A DNA stretch of 6,431 nt, taken from positions 1 through 6,431 of the forward strand of contig JAMOPC010000473.1 of the NCBI GenBank assembly GCA_027064845.1, written 5' to 3'. This document shows, in pieces, positions 4,552 through 6,431 of this stretch. Both the position numbers and the translations under genes were made by a program. This stretch comes from Desulfurococcales archaeon. GTDB taxonomy: Archaea > Thermoproteota > Thermoprotei_A > Sulfolobales > Desulfurococcaceae. Under the pieces are notes generated by a model that was given only the letters and a program-made list of their open reading frames with translations, did not search any database and had not been told where the DNA came from. Position 1 is the stretch's first letter. The number at the start of each line of letters is the position of its first letter.

Positions 4552-5922
4552 TTGAGCGGTAGAGGACCTATAATGATTGTTGCTGGTACGAGGCCCGAGG
4601 CAATTAAGCTCGCACCAGTCTTCTGGAGCCTCGATAAGCTCGGCATTGACTACGTTTTTGTTTGGAGCGGTCAACACTATGACTACGAGATGAGCAGAAT
4701 ATTCTTCGATCAGCTCGGTTTGCCGGAGCCGGTCATAGATCTCGATGTTAGGAGTGGTAGTCATGTGGAACAAACAGCAAGGATCATGATGGGGCTTGAG
4801 AAGGCTGTCGAGAAGTACAAGCCCTCTATAGTTGTTGCACAGGGTGACACAAATACAGTTGTAGCCACAGCGCTTACATCAACAAAAATGTTGGTGCCTT
4901 TTGCACATGTAGAGGCAGGGTTGAGGAGCTGGGATAGGACAATGCCAGAAGAAATAAACAGAATCATAGCTGATGCTATAGCAGAAATACACTTCGCACC
5001 AACAGAACTTTCAGCGATAAATTTGATGCATGAAGGAATACCACTAAGAAAAATACATATAACAGGAAACACTGTAGTTGACGTAGTTTACAAATATAGG
5101 GATTACGTAGCTAAGGAAGGGGAGAAGCTTCTCAGTGAATTAAGTCTTAAACCACTGAGCTACGTACTTGTAACCGTGCATAGGCAGGAGAATACCGATA
5201 ATCCTAATAGACTCGAAAATATTGTCAAAGCATTGATAGAAATATCTAAACACTACACAATAGTTTTCCCCGCACACCCTCGAACCGTAAATAGACTCCA
5301 AAGCTGCGGCCTATGGAGCAGTCTTGCATCACGGAAGAACATTCGTATACTCAAGCCTCTCGGCTACTTCCAGTTTCTAGGCTTATTAATGAAATGCCTC
5401 ATCGTTTTGACGGATAGCGGTGGAGTACAGGAGGAGGCATGTACACTAAAGATACCGACACTAACCCTTAGATACAACACTGAAAGACCTGAGACAGTGC
5501 TGGTAGGTATAAACAAGGTTGTTGGTGTCGAGGCTCAGAAGATAGTAGATGAAGCGTTGAAAACTATTGATATGAAGGACACAATCGTTGCAAACACAAA
5601 GAGTGTTCAGAACCCTCTTGGTGATGGGAGAGCTGGTGAGAGAATTGGTAAGATACTGAAGGAAGCTGTAGAACAAGGGATACAGGTAGAAACTATTGAT
5701 AGTCAAGAAGATCCTTACATAACCTACGCAATATTAGAGAATGTATTCAGATCTTCTAACAATAGTAAGGAACTTCTACGTATAGGCGATATCGTTGCTA
5801 TGTACGATAATAATGGTGTAGCGGTAGCAGATCCATCGAAGGCTAGAAGAATCGTCATAAGACTGCCTAGGACTGAGACTTATAAAATTGAAGGAACCGA
5901 TCAAGGTTCTTCTCATACCTAG
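4552..5922 (+). CDS. wecB: UDP-N-acetylglucosamine 2-epimerase (non-hydrolysing, WecB type) with C-terminal extension
   Basis: This cytoplasmic enzyme interconverts UDP-GlcNAc and UDP-ManNAc for surface-glycan synthesis. It has the full set of family motifs: GTRPEAIKLAP (12-22), QGDTNTV (97-103), HVEAGLRS (119-126), PEEINRIIAD (132-141), VTVHRQEN (207-214), TDSGGVQEEA (287-296) and RYNTERPETV (307-316). These include the Asp99, Glu121, Glu134 and His210 counterparts of catalytic residues known from bacterial WecB. The known fold ends near residue 378, since bacterial enzymes have about 370-380 residues. About 78 further residues follow, including IGDIVAMYDNNGVAVADPSKA, which I do not recognise. 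TTG 4552 is chosen because GAGG lies nine bases upstream and the first beta strand would otherwise be cut; ATG 4573 is the alternative. No UDP-ManNAc dehydrogenase (WecC) is in the window. Confidence 0.94.
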   Translation: MSGRGPIMIVAGTRPEAIKLAPVFWSLDKLGIDYVFVWSGQHYDYEMSRIFFDQLGLPEPVIDLDVRSGSHVEQTARIMMGLEKAVEKYKPSIVVAQGDTNTVVATALTSTKMLVPFAHVEAGLRSWDRTMPEEINRIIADAIAEIHFAPTELSAINLMHEGIPLRKIHITGNTVVDVVYKYRDYVAKEGEKLLSELSLKPLSYVLVTVHRQENTDNPNRLENIVKALIEISKHYTIVFPAHPRTVNRLQSCGLWSSLASRKNIRILKPLGYFQFLGLLMKCLIVLTDSGGVQEEACTLKIPTLTLRYNTERPETVLVGINKVVGVEAQKIVDEALKTIDMKDTIVANTKSVQNPLGDGRAGERIGKILKEAVEQGIQVETIDSQEDPYITYAILENVFRSSNNSKELLRIGDIVAMYDNNGVAVADPSKARRIVIRLPRTETYKIEGTDQGSSHT

Positions 5923-6431
5923 TAGCGATTATTTAGGACACCCCTTTCCACAAAGACATAATCACCTATTTGAGCGTCTTCATGATGGAAGACAGTTCGA
6001 AGTGCATATCGTAAGGTTCAACATCTTTGGAAAACCAAGCCTAGAAACAAATTGTATAATACATGAAATACCTCTTGAGTTCAAAACGAGCAAAACGCCT
6101 TTGTACTACCTAGCAAACGCTACGAGCTATACTAACGAGATCCTGAAAATAGTGAAGCAAGAATCCATAGACGTCGTTGTAGCTGGGAATCTGTTGCCAC
6201 CATTACTCTATTCATTTGCTGTGAAGCTGATAGAGAGAAGAATACCCTTTGTATTTGATCTTCAAGATTACTACCCGACGTCGGCGACCGGCTACATCAC
6301 CGGCACCGATAGCTTAGCTAGCACGCTTGTGAGAGGAGCATTCGAAGCTATGACACAGTACCTAATAAGAATAGCGAACTGCGTCACTGTGCCCGGAATA
6401 GCGTTAGCTATGTATGCTAAAAATGTTGGAG
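5888..6431 (+). CDS. GT4-like glycosyltransferase, N-terminal half (runs off right edge)
   Basis: A frame with no stop runs from TTG 5888 to the window end, 181 codons. The product opens with a beta strand (MKEPIKVLLIPSSDYLGHPF) followed by PQRHNHLFERL. Later come VVVAGNLLPP (97-105), VFDLQDYYP (122-130) and IANCVTVPGIALAMYAKNVG (162-181). This order fits the N-terminal Rossmann domain of a GT-B fold, family 4 glycosyltransferase. It would transfer a sugar from a nucleotide donor to a growing, probably lipid-linked glycan at the cytoplasmic membrane face. The donor-binding C-terminal domain is outside the window, so donor and acceptor cannot be judged. The start lies 35 bases inside the wecB end, in another frame, which points to one operon and coupled translation. 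TTG 5888 gives the expected short lead into strand one; no ATG is nearby. Confidence 0.85.
   Translation, partial: MKEPIKVLLIPSSDYLGHPFPQRHNHLFERLHDGRQFEVHIVRFNIFGKPSLETNCIIHEIPLEFKTSKTPLYYLANATSYTNEILKIVKQESIDVVVAGNLLPPLLYSFAVKLIERRIPFVFDLQDYYPTSATGYITGTDSLASTLVRGAFEAMTQYLIRIANCVTVPGIALAMYAKNVG

Noticed and set aside
4459..5072. Two minus-strand frames of about 100 codons each (4459-4773 and 4761-5072)
   Set aside because: They are antisense to the TIGR04076-type and wecB genes, whose protein motifs are unmistakable.
5461..5706. Minus-strand 81-codon frame
   Set aside because: It is antisense to the C-terminal part of wecB and shows no protein features.

Overview
The window looks like part of a crenarchaeal chromosome, most likely a hyperthermophile of the Desulfurococcales type. 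The evidence is archaeal AT-rich TATA-like boxes about 25 bases before start points, probable leaderless starts, TTG and GTG start codons, TAATG and ATGA gene overlaps, heavy use of AGA/AGG for Arg and ATA for Ile, and AT-rich gaps between genes. The genus cannot be fixed from the sequence alone.

Left part (1-1100): the beginning of a secreted or membrane-anchored protein lies on the minus strand and leaves the window at base 1. A very AT-rich gap follows, then a clearly decayed minus-strand NAD-dependent sugar epimerase gene (about 394-898). That gene has several stops and frameshifts and has lost its nucleotide-binding N-terminus. A short plus-strand frame (882-1100) may be another fragment.

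Middle (1068-4026): an intact 504-residue polysaccharide flippase (minus strand, 1068-2582) starts at a probably leaderless GTG. Divergent from it is a compact plus-strand set of three overlapping genes: an unrecognised basic helical protein, a YdjM-type membrane-bound metal-dependent hydrolase, and a 72-residue putative zinc-binding protein. A 193-base gap with a perfect 10-bp inverted repeat follows.

Right part (4220-6431): a second plus-strand operon holds a TIGR04076-type small protein, a WecB-type UDP-N-acetylglucosamine 2-epimerase with an extra C-terminal segment of about 78 residues, and the N-terminal half of a GT4-like glycosyltransferase. The glycosyltransferase start lies inside the end of the epimerase gene.

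Taken together this is a surface-glycan locus. WecB would make UDP-ManNAc, the glycosyltransferase would build a lipid-linked glycan, and the flippase would move it across the membrane for the S-layer or other surface proteins. The dead epimerase, scattered small remnants, short direct repeats and opposite base skews in same-strand genes suggest a region that is being rearranged. I see no tRNA, rRNA, CRISPR array or intact insertion sequence.
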